Below, one piece after another: positions 8,134 through 15,018 of a stretch of 59,620 nucleotides of DNA. The notes below the pieces were generated by a model. That model searched no databases. It was not told the DNA's origin and saw only the letters and a program-made list of their open reading frames with translations. The DNA lies in the NCBI GenBank assembly GCA_003635315.1, contig PYJD01000003.1, forward strand, positions 1 to 59,620, given 5' to 3'. Each line of letters opens with the position of its first letter. Position 1 is the stretch's first letter. This DNA is from Candidatus Poribacteria bacterium. GTDB taxonomy: Bacteria > Poribacteria > WGA-4E > WGA-3G. The position numbers and the translations under genes were made by a program.

Positions 8134-8964
8134 TCACAAAGAAGACATGTCCAAAAAGGTTAAGCTACTACCGGGTTTTACAATCTCATGTTTAACTGCT
8201 AATCTGTGGAATTGTTTCAAACCTTCAATCGCTGATTCATCTAAATCATAATGAATATGTCGTTCCAAATACTCTCTACAGAGTGATTCAGAAAACGGCA
8301 GTTTTTTAGATTCAATACTGACAATTTCAGGTATCTTTTTAATACCTTTTTCTTTAGCTTCTAAGAGTAATTTAGGCACATTTCCAAGTTCTATTTCCCC
8401 TCTTGCCACCCAACAAGCATAAACAAATGGCAATCCTGTCAAGTCATGCCACTCAGTCCCAAGATCAATACTATATTCTGTTGCACCAAGGTGTTTTAAC
8501 GCAGCGTCACCAATCAACAGTACTGCATCAGTATCAATCTTAGTCGGGTCAATTGAGGGTTCACAGGAAGTAAAGGTCGGTAAACTGTTATATTTTTCTG
8601 CAAACAAAATCTTCAAGAGTGCAATAGATGATCTTGAACTCGTATCTAAGGCGATGCTTTTTATATCTGCTATCGGTACACTACTATATAATTGTATGCT
8701 AAGGACAGCATCTCTGGAAATTATTCCAATGTGTGGAATAATTCTATAGTCTGCTCCGATGCTGTTTGCTCGAAAATACTCTACTATCGGAATCAACCCA
8801 ACATCTAATTCACCATTACTTAATTGTGTGGCTAAACGACTCGGCACCTCTACACTTAGAAGAATATCATCGGATGCAATATCTCCATTCAGCAGCGGAT
8901 ATATTAGGGGTTTGGTATTCAAAAACGACACCGCACCGACCCTTATGCGGCTTTTCTGTACCAC
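8134..8964 (-). CDS. mqnA: Chorismate dehydratase MqnA (menaquinone biosynthesis)
   Basis: A 276-residue MqnA/MqnD-type protein. MqnA dehydrates chorismate to 3-enolpyruvyl-benzoate, the entry step of the futalosine route to menaquinone. The opening RVGAVSFLNTKPLIYPLL is the family signature, followed by the periplasmic-binding-like two-lobe fold (LDVGLIPIVEY, AVLLIGDAAL, GLPFVYACW). It overlaps the end of mqnE by 22 bases, so both are co-transcribed, which supports the MqnA rather than MqnD call. It is presumably cytoplasmic; no signal peptide is seen. Confidence 0.92.
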   Translation of the reverse strand: MVQKSRIRVGAVSFLNTKPLIYPLLNGDIASDDILLSVEVPSRLATQLSNGELDVGLIPIVEYFRANSIGADYRIIPHIGIISRDAVLSIQLYSSVPIADIKSIALDTSSRSSIALLKILFAEKYNSLPTFTSCEPSIDPTKIDTDAVLLIGDAALKHLGATEYSIDLGTEWHDLTGLPFVYACWVARGEIELGNVPKLLLEAKEKGIKKIPEIVSIESKKLPFSESLCREYLERHIHYDLDESAIEGLKQFHRLAVKHEIVKPGSSLTFLDMSSL

Positions 8965-10079
8965 CTATTTCCCTCACGGACTATTTCGTTATACAATGTA
9001 TCACGTTCAACGGGTATATATCCTGCTTCTTCAATAAGTTGTGTGAGTGAATCTACAGACACTGCCTCTGGTGTATCTGCCCCCGCCATGTGTGTAATCT
9101 TCTCTTCTGTAACAGTGCCATCTATATCATCAGCCCCAAATCGCAGGGCAACTTGGGCAGTCTTTAACCCTGTCATTATCCAATAAACTTTAATATGTGG
9201 CATGTTATCGAGCAGAAGCCGCGATACAGCAATGTTTCGAAGATCTGTTAAACCCGTAGTTGAAGGCAAATACGCCATACGGGTATTCGCTGGATGGAAT
9301 GCAAGTGGAATAAAGGTGACGAACCCGCCAGATTTATCTTGTTGTTCTCTTAAACGTATAAGATGATCAACTCTATCCTCATTAGTTTCAAGATGACCAT
9401 AGAGCATCGTAGCGTTTGTTGCTATCCCAAGACGATGTGCGATTTCGTGAACTTCAAGCCATCCCTCTGCACTGAGTTTACCCGGACATATTTTCTCTCG
9501 AGTCTCTTCCGCAAATATCTCTGCACCACCACCCGGTAACGAATCTAAACCCGATTCACGCAGTTGTGTCAGTACTTCTTCTATAGACATTTTAAATATA
9601 CGAGAAAAATGATGTATTTCAACAGCAGTAAAAAACTTTAGATGCACATCCGGCATCCGTTCCTTTAAGCCACGAATTATATCAAGGTAGTATTCAAAGG
9701 GTAATTTCGGGTGTAAACCGCCAACACTATGGATTTCTGTGCATCCATGTTCTATGGAATACATGGCTTTGTCTAAAAATTCATCCACACTCATTTCCCA
9801 TGCACCTTCAGTTTCCATGTTCTTACGAGCGAAGGCACAAAAATGACACCGCGCATGCAAAATACACACATTTGAATAATCTATGTGCTGGTTGATATTA
9901 TAGTAGGCTACATTCCCGTTAAGACGTTCTCGCACAAGGTTTGCAATGAAACCTACTCCAGTGATATCAGGACTTTCATAAAGTGTGACACCTTCATCAA
10001 AGGAAAGTCGTTCTTCCGCTTGAACTTTTTCGTAGATTGGTGCTAAATTTGTATCCGTAAATAGGTTATATTTGTCCAT
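8943..10079 (-). CDS. mqnE: Aminodeoxyfutalosine synthase MqnE (radical SAM)
   Basis: A 378-residue radical SAM enzyme that joins 3-enolpyruvyl-benzoate and SAM to give aminodeoxyfutalosine, the step after MqnA. The N-terminal NINQHIDYSNVCILHARCHFC region holds the iron-sulfur cysteines C72, C78 and C81. Further family segments are IHSVGGLHPKLPFEYY, LPGGGAEIF and ATMLYGHLE. The cysteine spacing read from the DNA is CX5CX2C, not the usual CX3CX2C (see findings). It forms an operon with mqnA downstream. MqnC (the cyclising relative) is an alternative but the context and the overall pattern favour MqnE. Confidence 0.88.
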   Translation of the reverse strand: MDKYNLFTDTNLAPIYEKVQAEERLSFDEGVTLYESPDITGVGFIANLVRERLNGNVAYYNINQHIDYSNVCILHARCHFCAFARKNMETEGAWEMSVDEFLDKAMYSIEHGCTEIHSVGGLHPKLPFEYYLDIIRGLKERMPDVHLKFFTAVEIHHFSRIFKMSIEEVLTQLRESGLDSLPGGGAEIFAEETREKICPGKLSAEGWLEVHEIAHRLGIATNATMLYGHLETNEDRVDHLIRLREQQDKSGGFVTFIPLAFHPANTRMAYLPSTTGLTDLRNIAVSRLLLDNMPHIKVYWIMTGLKTAQVALRFGADDIDGTVTEEKITHMAGADTPEAVSVDSLTQLIEEAGYIPVERDTLYNEIVREGNRWYRKAA

Positions 10080-10111
10080 TATTTCCCTATAAATCTATTT
10101 CTAAAAACTAC

Positions 10112-10140
10112 TTGACTGTTATCTTTACTATGAGTATTAT
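10112..10140 (+). promoter_or_regulatory. Promoter for the isomerase gene (overlaps divergent mqnE promoter)
   Basis: TTGACT at 10112-10117 and TATTAT at 10135-10140 are 17 bases apart on the + strand, ending 54 bases before the ATG at 10195. On the other strand TATAAT lies at 10141-10136, suitable as the -10 box for mqnE. The two divergent promoters therefore overlap and might compete. Confidence 0.55.
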
Positions 10141-10194
10141 AGCATAAATACTATGAAGATTCCAGAAAACTTACAAAGAGGATAATCTTAAATC

Positions 10195-10992
10195 ATGTCT
10201 AAACTCGGATTAATTCACTATAACTACGCGGGGAAATCATTAGAGGATTTTCTTAAATTTACAAGCGAAACAGGTTTCGGTTACGTAGAACTTGGACTCG
10301 GGGATGTTTGGAACGCAGATACAGATCCAGAAAAAAATGCTGAAGACGTTAGAAAATTATTAGAATCCTATGGACTCCAAGCCTCTGCCCTCTCTGCAGG
10401 AAACGACTTTGTCGTATTAGAGGAAGATGCTATAACAGCACAAGTTGAACGTATGGAACGGATTGCAGGTTTGGCAAAACGCGTCGGCACTTCTGTTCTA
10501 CGTACTGAGGGTGGCGCGATGAAAGATTCTGTCCCAGAAAACCGGTGGGTCGAAGCTATGGCTGGATGTCTAAAAAGATGCTTGGAATTCGCTGAAAAAG
10601 ATGACGTGTATTTAGCTGTTGATAACCACGGACTTGTCACCAACGACGGTGATTTACAAGTAGAACTATTTGAAACTGTTGGGTCGAAGCATGTCGGCGC
10701 AAATATGGATACAATGAACTATCGTTGGGCAGGACACGATTTAGAAACAGTCGGAAGATTCTATGAAATCATCGCACCTTATACACTGCACACACATCTA
10801 AAAGATGGAACAGGTTCACGTGGAGATTACAAAGGTGAGGCACTGGGTGAAGGTGAAATCGATCTTGCTAAAGCCATAAAATGTTTAAGAGATGCTGGTT
10901 ACGAAGGTGTCTGGTGTTGTGAATATGAAGGACGAGAAAACGACGGAACTGGACAACGTAAGAGTTTTAAATGGATGCAAGAAAACCTTTAG
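10195..10992 (+). CDS. Sugar phosphate isomerase/epimerase-like TIM barrel
   Basis: A 265-residue AP-endonuclease-2/xylose-isomerase-type TIM barrel. Metal-site segments of the family are visible: FGYVELGLGDV, LAVDNHGLVTN, VGANMDTMNYRWAG, LHTHLKDGTGSRG and VWCCEYEGRE, giving Glu/Asp/His ligands from several strands. Such enzymes isomerise sugars, inositol derivatives or hydroxypyruvate; the substrate cannot be named from sequence. No operon partner is evident: the mqn genes are divergent and a hairpin lies downstream. GAGGATAATC precedes the ATG. Confidence 0.82.
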   Translation: MSKLGLIHYNYAGKSLEDFLKFTSETGFGYVELGLGDVWNADTDPEKNAEDVRKLLESYGLQASALSAGNDFVVLEEDAITAQVERMERIAGLAKRVGTSVLRTEGGAMKDSVPENRWVEAMAGCLKRCLEFAEKDDVYLAVDNHGLVTNDGDLQVELFETVGSKHVGANMDTMNYRWAGHDLETVGRFYEIIAPYTLHTHLKDGTGSRGDYKGEALGEGEIDLAKAIKCLRDAGYEGVWCCEYEGRENDGTGQRKSFKWMQENL

Positions 10993-11026
10993 TAATGTAT
11001 CAATTACAATAATATCCTGTGTAAGT

Positions 11027-11064
11027 ATAATAAACGCTGAGATTATATCTCGGCGTTTATTATT
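11027..11064 (+). terminator. Terminator-like hairpin after the isomerase gene
   Basis: Arms at 11027-11042 and 11049-11064 pair over 16 bases with one G-U pair and a six-base loop (TTATAT). There is no clean T tract after it, but the arm itself ends in ATTATT. It lies 35 bases after the isomerase stop and ends 22 bases before the next start, so it could also occlude or influence that gene. Confidence 0.55.
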
Positions 11065-11086
11065 AATTATCTTACAACAAATAAGA

Positions 11087-11953
11087 ATGCATAAACCTTC
11101 TCAAATTATTACGCTAACAACCGATTTCGGTACAAGTGATGTTTATGTCGGTGTCATGAAAGGTGTTATCCTAAACATAAATCCTAATGCCAAAATTGTA
11201 GATATTACACATTCCATTACACCACAGAATATACGCGAAGCAGCATTTACCATAAACGCTGCATACCGCTTCTTCCCTAAAGGTACAATCCATGTAATCG
11301 TAGTTGACCCGGGTGTTGGGAGTGATCGACAAGCAATTGTCTTTCATACTGATACATCCTACTTTGTATGTCCGAATAATGGTGTGTTAAGTTATCTTCT
11401 ACAGGACAATGAAAGTGAGAAAAAACCACTCGCTGAAGCTGTAGTCATCCAAAATCCAGATTACTTATTACCACGAGTTTGCAATACATTTCACGGTAGA
11501 GATATATTCGCACCAGTTGCCGCGCATCTATCACTCGGTATTACACCTGATAGGATAGGACAACCGAAAACAGATCTTGTAAGACTCACTATTCCCGCTC
11601 TTGAAATCACAGAAAATACACTAACAGGAGAGATTATTAATGTGGATAGTTTTGGAAATTTGATAACAAATATCTCAGAAAATGTGCTTACATCATTTCT
11701 GTTATCTTCTACATCAGAGATGGAAGGAATAAGAGAACTTGACAGGCATGTAGAAGTTGTAGATTTTGAAATCTCGGTTGGAACTACCAGTATCAATAGA
11801 TTAAATAGCACTTATACGGAGTCACAAGCAGGGACATTGTTAGCCATCATAAGTAGTTTCGGACTGGTAGAAATCGCGGTGAATATGGGAAACGCTTCAT
11901 CCTATTTAGGTTTAAAAATCGGTGATAAAGTTATGGTACACAAGAAGGTGTAA
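11087..11953 (+). CDS. S-adenosyl-L-methionine hydrolase / SAM hydroxide adenosyltransferase (DUF62)
   Basis: A 288-residue member of the fluorinase/DUF62 family, which splits SAM with water to adenosine and methionine. The start is placed at 11087, because the family opening ITLTTDFGTSDVYVGVMKG follows it; the open frame runs further upstream into the previous gene but that part is not conserved. D74 (DPGVGS), R81 and H136 (FHGRD) match the Asp-Arg-His set of the archaeal enzyme with the same Asp-Arg spacing of 7. The C-terminal beta domain is present (GEIINVDSFGNLITNIS, then IAVNMGNASSYLGLKIGD). A lipoprotein at 57.2 kb resembles only this domain. Confidence 0.9.
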   Translation: MHKPSQIITLTTDFGTSDVYVGVMKGVILNINPNAKIVDITHSITPQNIREAAFTINAAYRFFPKGTIHVIVVDPGVGSDRQAIVFHTDTSYFVCPNNGVLSYLLQDNESEKKPLAEAVVIQNPDYLLPRVCNTFHGRDIFAPVAAHLSLGITPDRIGQPKTDLVRLTIPALEITENTLTGEIINVDSFGNLITNISENVLTSFLLSSTSEMEGIRELDRHVEVVDFEISVGTTSINRLNSTYTESQAGTLLAIISSFGLVEIAVNMGNASSYLGLKIGDKVMVHKKV

Positions 11954-12068
11954 AGGTAGAGATGACCAGCAGCATTCTTATAAGAAAAAAGCACAGGTTG
12001 ATCATAATACTCATAAACTTCTATTATTTCGAGCTTCCCTAACTCAGGAATATCAAGTATTTGTAACA

Positions 12069-12404
12069 TCAATATGAGCTTTTAAACCTGTGTCGATACG
12101 GTAACACACGCCATAAACCGTATATAATTCCCAATACAGAAATTATCCAGAATCCGTACACACCTATTTTTGCTACGGTCACACTGCGTATCTCCTCCTG
12201 AGAAAGATGATACCCACGTTCAATACCCGCTGGAGTTTCTCCAGCAATACCATAGAACTCAATTAAATCCCCTTGCATTCTATCCTTCACGTATGATTCT
12301 TCAAGTGTATTATAAAACAGAAATGGCACCACAGGATAATACCATGCAATCCCCAGAAAAACTGATATGAGGAAATAAGAAATGACTGTAAATACTTTCT
12401 TCAT
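12069..12404 (-). CDS. Small two-helix membrane protein, unknown
   Basis: A 111-residue protein with a hydrophobic segment at about 4-30 (VISYFLISVFLGIAWYYPVVPF), an external loop of about 45 residues (EESYVKDRMQGDLIEFYGIAGE) and a second membrane segment at about 80-98 (IGVYGFWIISVLGIIYGLW), ending in a basic tail. GGAG lies 7 bases before the ATG on the minus strand. No family recognised. One copy of the structured repeat (12519-12892) lies 115 bases upstream in the same orientation. Confidence 0.6.
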   Translation of the reverse strand: MKKVFTVISYFLISVFLGIAWYYPVVPFLFYNTLEESYVKDRMQGDLIEFYGIAGETPAGIERGYHLSQEEIRSVTVAKIGVYGFWIISVLGIIYGLWRVLPYRHRFKSSY

Positions 12405-12518
12405 AGTTATCTCCTAAATCTCAGAGTTCGGCAAGCAACTTTTTCATATAAGGTCAAGCTACAATAAAGAGATATTATCATTTAGAAATGCTATTAGATC
12501 CAATAGTCATAAATTGAA

Positions 12519-12892
12519 CATTTAATCCTAATATAGAGACAACCGAATAGGGTGCAAAAACAGACATTTAATCCTAAATACCCTGACAAAAAATCGTGAA
12601 AATGTTGAATTTTTCCATGCGTCGAACAGTGACGATAAAGGGTAAAAAGTTACACTTTTTGACACATTCTGTGTCATTGAAAATGGTGCAAATTACCCCT
12701 GTAACCCCTGTCATAGACTGACTTTACTCCACTTTAAATTGACTTTATAAGAATTTGCAAAAAGTGTGATTTTGTGTTTTTCTTGTCCTTGCAAATTTTG
12801 ACAATTCCTATCTGCATAATAAAGCTGAAATTTTGACATAAAGCTCTTTTGTAATTAGGGTTGTATTTAGGATCGTTTTTATAGATTTTCAT
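12519..12892 (-). repeat. Structured repeat element, copy A
   Basis: Read on the minus strand, this stretch closely matches 29009-29365 on the plus strand. Shared in order: the start ATG followed by ATCTATAAAAACGATCCTAA, AACACAAAATCAC, TTCTTATAAAGTCAATT, AAGTCAGTCTA-GACAGG, two hairpins, and two copies of TTTAGGATTAAATG spaced 44-46 bases apart with GTTTTTGCACCCTATT between. The hairpins here are GACACA-GAA-TGTGTC (12661-12675) and AAAAAGT-GTA-ACTTTTT. The arm sequence of the first differs from copy B but still pairs. Both copies lie 115-180 bases upstream of a gene, in the same direction. Confidence 0.8.
12734..12892 (-). CDS. Small ORF inside repeat copy A (52 aa), uncertain
   Basis: An ATG-started frame of 52 codons, MKIYKNDPKYNPNY... 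to ILIKSI, ending in TAA. It shares its first 10 and last 13 or so residues with the ORF in the other copy (29009-29230), while the middle differs in length by about 12 bases. Several differences are synonymous, which suggests a formerly or presently translated peptide, but conservation also continues past the stop, so RNA or DNA structure may be what is kept. Confidence 0.3.
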   Translation of the reverse strand: MKIYKNDPKYNPNYKRALCQNFSFIMQIGIVKICKDKKNTKSHFLQILIKSI

Positions 12893-12990
12893 TATTTATT
12901 TTCTTATTATATACTTCTCATTAAGGCTATGATTTTGAAGTAGGATCTACTCATATTATGGTAGAATATACAATTTATTCTACATACTGA

Positions 12991-13093
12991 CTTGTAGGAG
13001 GGAATTTCAATTCCCGATTCTCAAAGGGTTTGATCGCGATTCGGAGATCGAATCAACGGTATGAATGCCTTATTGGCATTCCCCGCCTACAAG
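12991..13093. repeat. Dispersed palindromic repeat (CTTGTAGG...CCTACAAG)
   Basis: The outer arms CTTGTAGG (12991-12998) and CCTACAAG (13086-13093) are perfect. Inside are nested palindromes: GGGAATTTCAATTCCC, TGATCGCGATTCGGAGATCGA and GAATGCCTTATTGGCATTC. It belongs to the same family as 6569-6642 and 57663-57771. Confidence 0.7.
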
Positions 13094-13471
13094 TAATGTG
13101 TATAATTATGTCAATATTTCACCATATCTAAACATATTTAATCAATTTTGCTTTGTAATATTATATATGTTAACCTAAAAGATACTAACTTGGGTTGTTT
13201 ACGCTGAAATAGATACCCATCCCACCTGTATCCAAATTGCTTGGTTTTTTAGTTAACAAAGGTATGTATTTTATATACAATATAATATTATATCAATTTA
13301 TTACTATTATGACAACTATTTTTTAGCAATTGTCATTCTATTTTATACTTTAGTTGTTAATTGTTTTGGTTTTCTTCATTAAATTTTATTATTAGTTGGA
13401 TATATGTGTTTTGAGCATAAGTCATCAATCACATATTTTCAGTATTTTGTTTATCCTTGTGGGGACTGATA
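13094..13471. other. AT-rich intergenic region, no gene seen
   Basis: About 380 bases, very AT-rich (runs such as ATATACAATATAATATTATAT), with no open frame of note. It separates the repeat from the higher-GC acetyltransferase gene and may mark the edge of transferred DNA. Confidence 0.4.
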
Positions 13472-14293
13472 ATGCCAGAAGGTCAAGTTGTTCAAAAGAC
13501 GGAAACACTCGCCACAGTAGAATCACTGCAGGCGGATTTCAAAGCACTTGGGATTAAAGAGGGAATGATTTTACTCGTTCATTCATCCTTGAGTGCAATG
13601 GGATGGGTCTGTGGGGGTGCCGTTGCTGTCATCATCGCGCTTCAGGAGGTCTTGGGAGAAACGGGAACGCTTGTGATGCCGACCCACTCAACCGACCTCA
13701 GCGATCCGAGCCAATGGAAAAATCCACCTGTTCCTGAAACATGGTGGCAGACAATTCGCGATACGATGCCTGCCTATGATCCCGATATAACACCTACCCG
13801 TTCAATGGGCAAAATTGCCGAAACCTACCGAAAACAAAACGGAGTTCTCCGCAGTGCACATCCACAAAGTTCCTTTTGTGCCCGTGGTCCTCAAGCATCA
13901 TCCATCGTAAATAATCATGCATTAGCTTATGGTTTTGGTGAACACTCACCACTTGCCAAAATCTATGACTTGCATGGTTCCGTTCTGCTCCTCGGTGTGG
14001 GGCACTCAAGCAATACATCCATACATCTTGCGGAATACCGAGCGGACTTCCCAACCAAACGTGTCGTTCGGGAGGGGGCACCGATTTCACAAGCAGGTTC
14101 AAGGATATGGACTACCTTTGAAGATATTGATGTAGATGATTCAGATTTCGATCGTCTCGGTGAGGACTTTTTGCGTTCTGAAGCAGGAAAAATGGTTCAA
14201 TATGGAAAAGTAGGCATCGCGAATTGCCAACTCATGCCGCAACGCACTATTGTAGACTTTGCTGTCAATTGGTTTGAGAAAAATAGGGTGTAA
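13472..14293 (+). CDS. Aminoglycoside 3-N-acetyltransferase-family protein (AAC(3))
   Basis: A 273-residue member of the antibiotic_NAT/AAC(3) family, which moves acetyl from acetyl-CoA to an amine such as the 3-amino group of aminoglycosides. Family segments are LLVHSSLSAMGWVCGGA, GTLVMPTHS, TPTRSMGKIAE, RSAHPQSSFCARG, YGFGEHSPLAKIYDLHGSVLLLGVGHSSNTSIHLAEY. The ATG at 13472 is preferred over the in-frame TTG at 13457 because GGGGAC lies 8 bases before it and family proteins start near here. The gene is visibly richer in G and C than its flanks, which suggests acquisition. Many environmental homologues have unknown substrates. Confidence 0.88.
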   Translation: MPEGQVVQKTETLATVESLQADFKALGIKEGMILLVHSSLSAMGWVCGGAVAVIIALQEVLGETGTLVMPTHSTDLSDPSQWKNPPVPETWWQTIRDTMPAYDPDITPTRSMGKIAETYRKQNGVLRSAHPQSSFCARGPQASSIVNNHALAYGFGEHSPLAKIYDLHGSVLLLGVGHSSNTSIHLAEYRADFPTKRVVREGAPISQAGSRIWTTFEDIDVDDSDFDRLGEDFLRSEAGKMVQYGKVGIANCQLMPQRTIVDFAVNWFEKNRV

Positions 14294-14350
14294 GTGTGTC
14301 TACTGATCGTGGTATAAGACATTGTAAAGTAGGACATTTCTTCATATAGA

Positions 14351-14698
14351 TTACGTTGTAGAATCTTGATTGATAAAGGCATGTTTTGTGTGAAGTGAGT
14401 CTTTTAACCTGGAGAGAATCTCCAACACTTTATCCAATTGCGGTGGGTGCTCGGGACTAAGGAGATAGGTGAGAGTCTGCGGACTGAGATTTGTCCATGC
14501 AACAAGTTCTTCAATTCCGCCTTGTGCTTCTGCAATATCTTTCATGGAAAGTAATAGTATCTCAATGTTGCCCTCTCTATCAAAATCTTGGAGTGCAGCT
14601 TCAAGATAACCTTTCGCAAATTCTGGTTGCGCCAAGTCTTTAAGAAGATAATCTTTAAAAGGGGTTGTGCATTGCTGAAGTTTAATATCTATATTCAA
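14351..14698 (-). CDS. Orphan HigA/HI1420-like addiction-module antitoxin
   Basis: A 115-residue protein resembling the probable addiction module antidote family (TIGR02684): FKDYLLKDLAQPEFAKGYLEAALQD, then IEILLLSMKDIAEAQGGIEELV, then a helix-turn-helix with the signature NLSPQTLTYLLSPEHPPQLDKVLEIL. The partner is normally a RelE/ParE-like toxin just upstream of the antidote. Here nothing coding is seen upstream on this strand (14699-15018), so it stands alone. It may be a remnant or act on a toxin elsewhere. The N-terminal part is somewhat longer than usual. Confidence 0.75.
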   Translation of the reverse strand: MNIDIKLQQCTTPFKDYLLKDLAQPEFAKGYLEAALQDFDREGNIEILLLSMKDIAEAQGGIEELVAWTNLSPQTLTYLLSPEHPPQLDKVLEILSRLKDSLHTKHAFINQDSTT

Positions 14699-15018
14699 TG
14701 TTTCTTATACTTTACATAAGAACTATGTACTTAGGTCTTGCTATAGTTTTCAATGGGTTCAACACCGGACTATAGAAAGATAGAAATAACAAGATGACAT
14801 TGTTAGAGGTCTTTAATATCTTGCCACGATGAAAAGCCCATTATCTAACACAATTACATTTAGACGATATGAAAATAATGATGAAAATTGAATTATGAAG
14901 ATTTAATAACAAGCATCGTTCAAATACGAATAATCAATGCTATAAGACAGTAATTAGTAGGACAATTTCGCCAAATGCTATAGCAATATCGTGTAGATAT
15001 CGTCCATTTATAATAGAC
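14699..15018. other. Intergenic region, no gene seen
   Basis: About 320 AT-rich bases between the antitoxin start and the stop of the STAND gene. No frame longer than a few tens of codons and no partner toxin for the antitoxin. No clear rho-independent terminator after the STAND gene. Confidence 0.4.

Noticed and set aside
10892..11086. N-terminal extension of the SAM hydrolase
   Set aside because: The frame is open but overlaps the previous gene and a hairpin; the family start is at 11087.
12519..12892. Known riboswitch or group II intron
   Set aside because: No ligand-binding core, domain V-like hairpin or reverse transcriptase recognised; kept as an unknown element.
13457..13471. TTG start for AAC(3)
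   Set aside because: The ATG at 13472 has a better-placed ribosome binding site and matches the family length.
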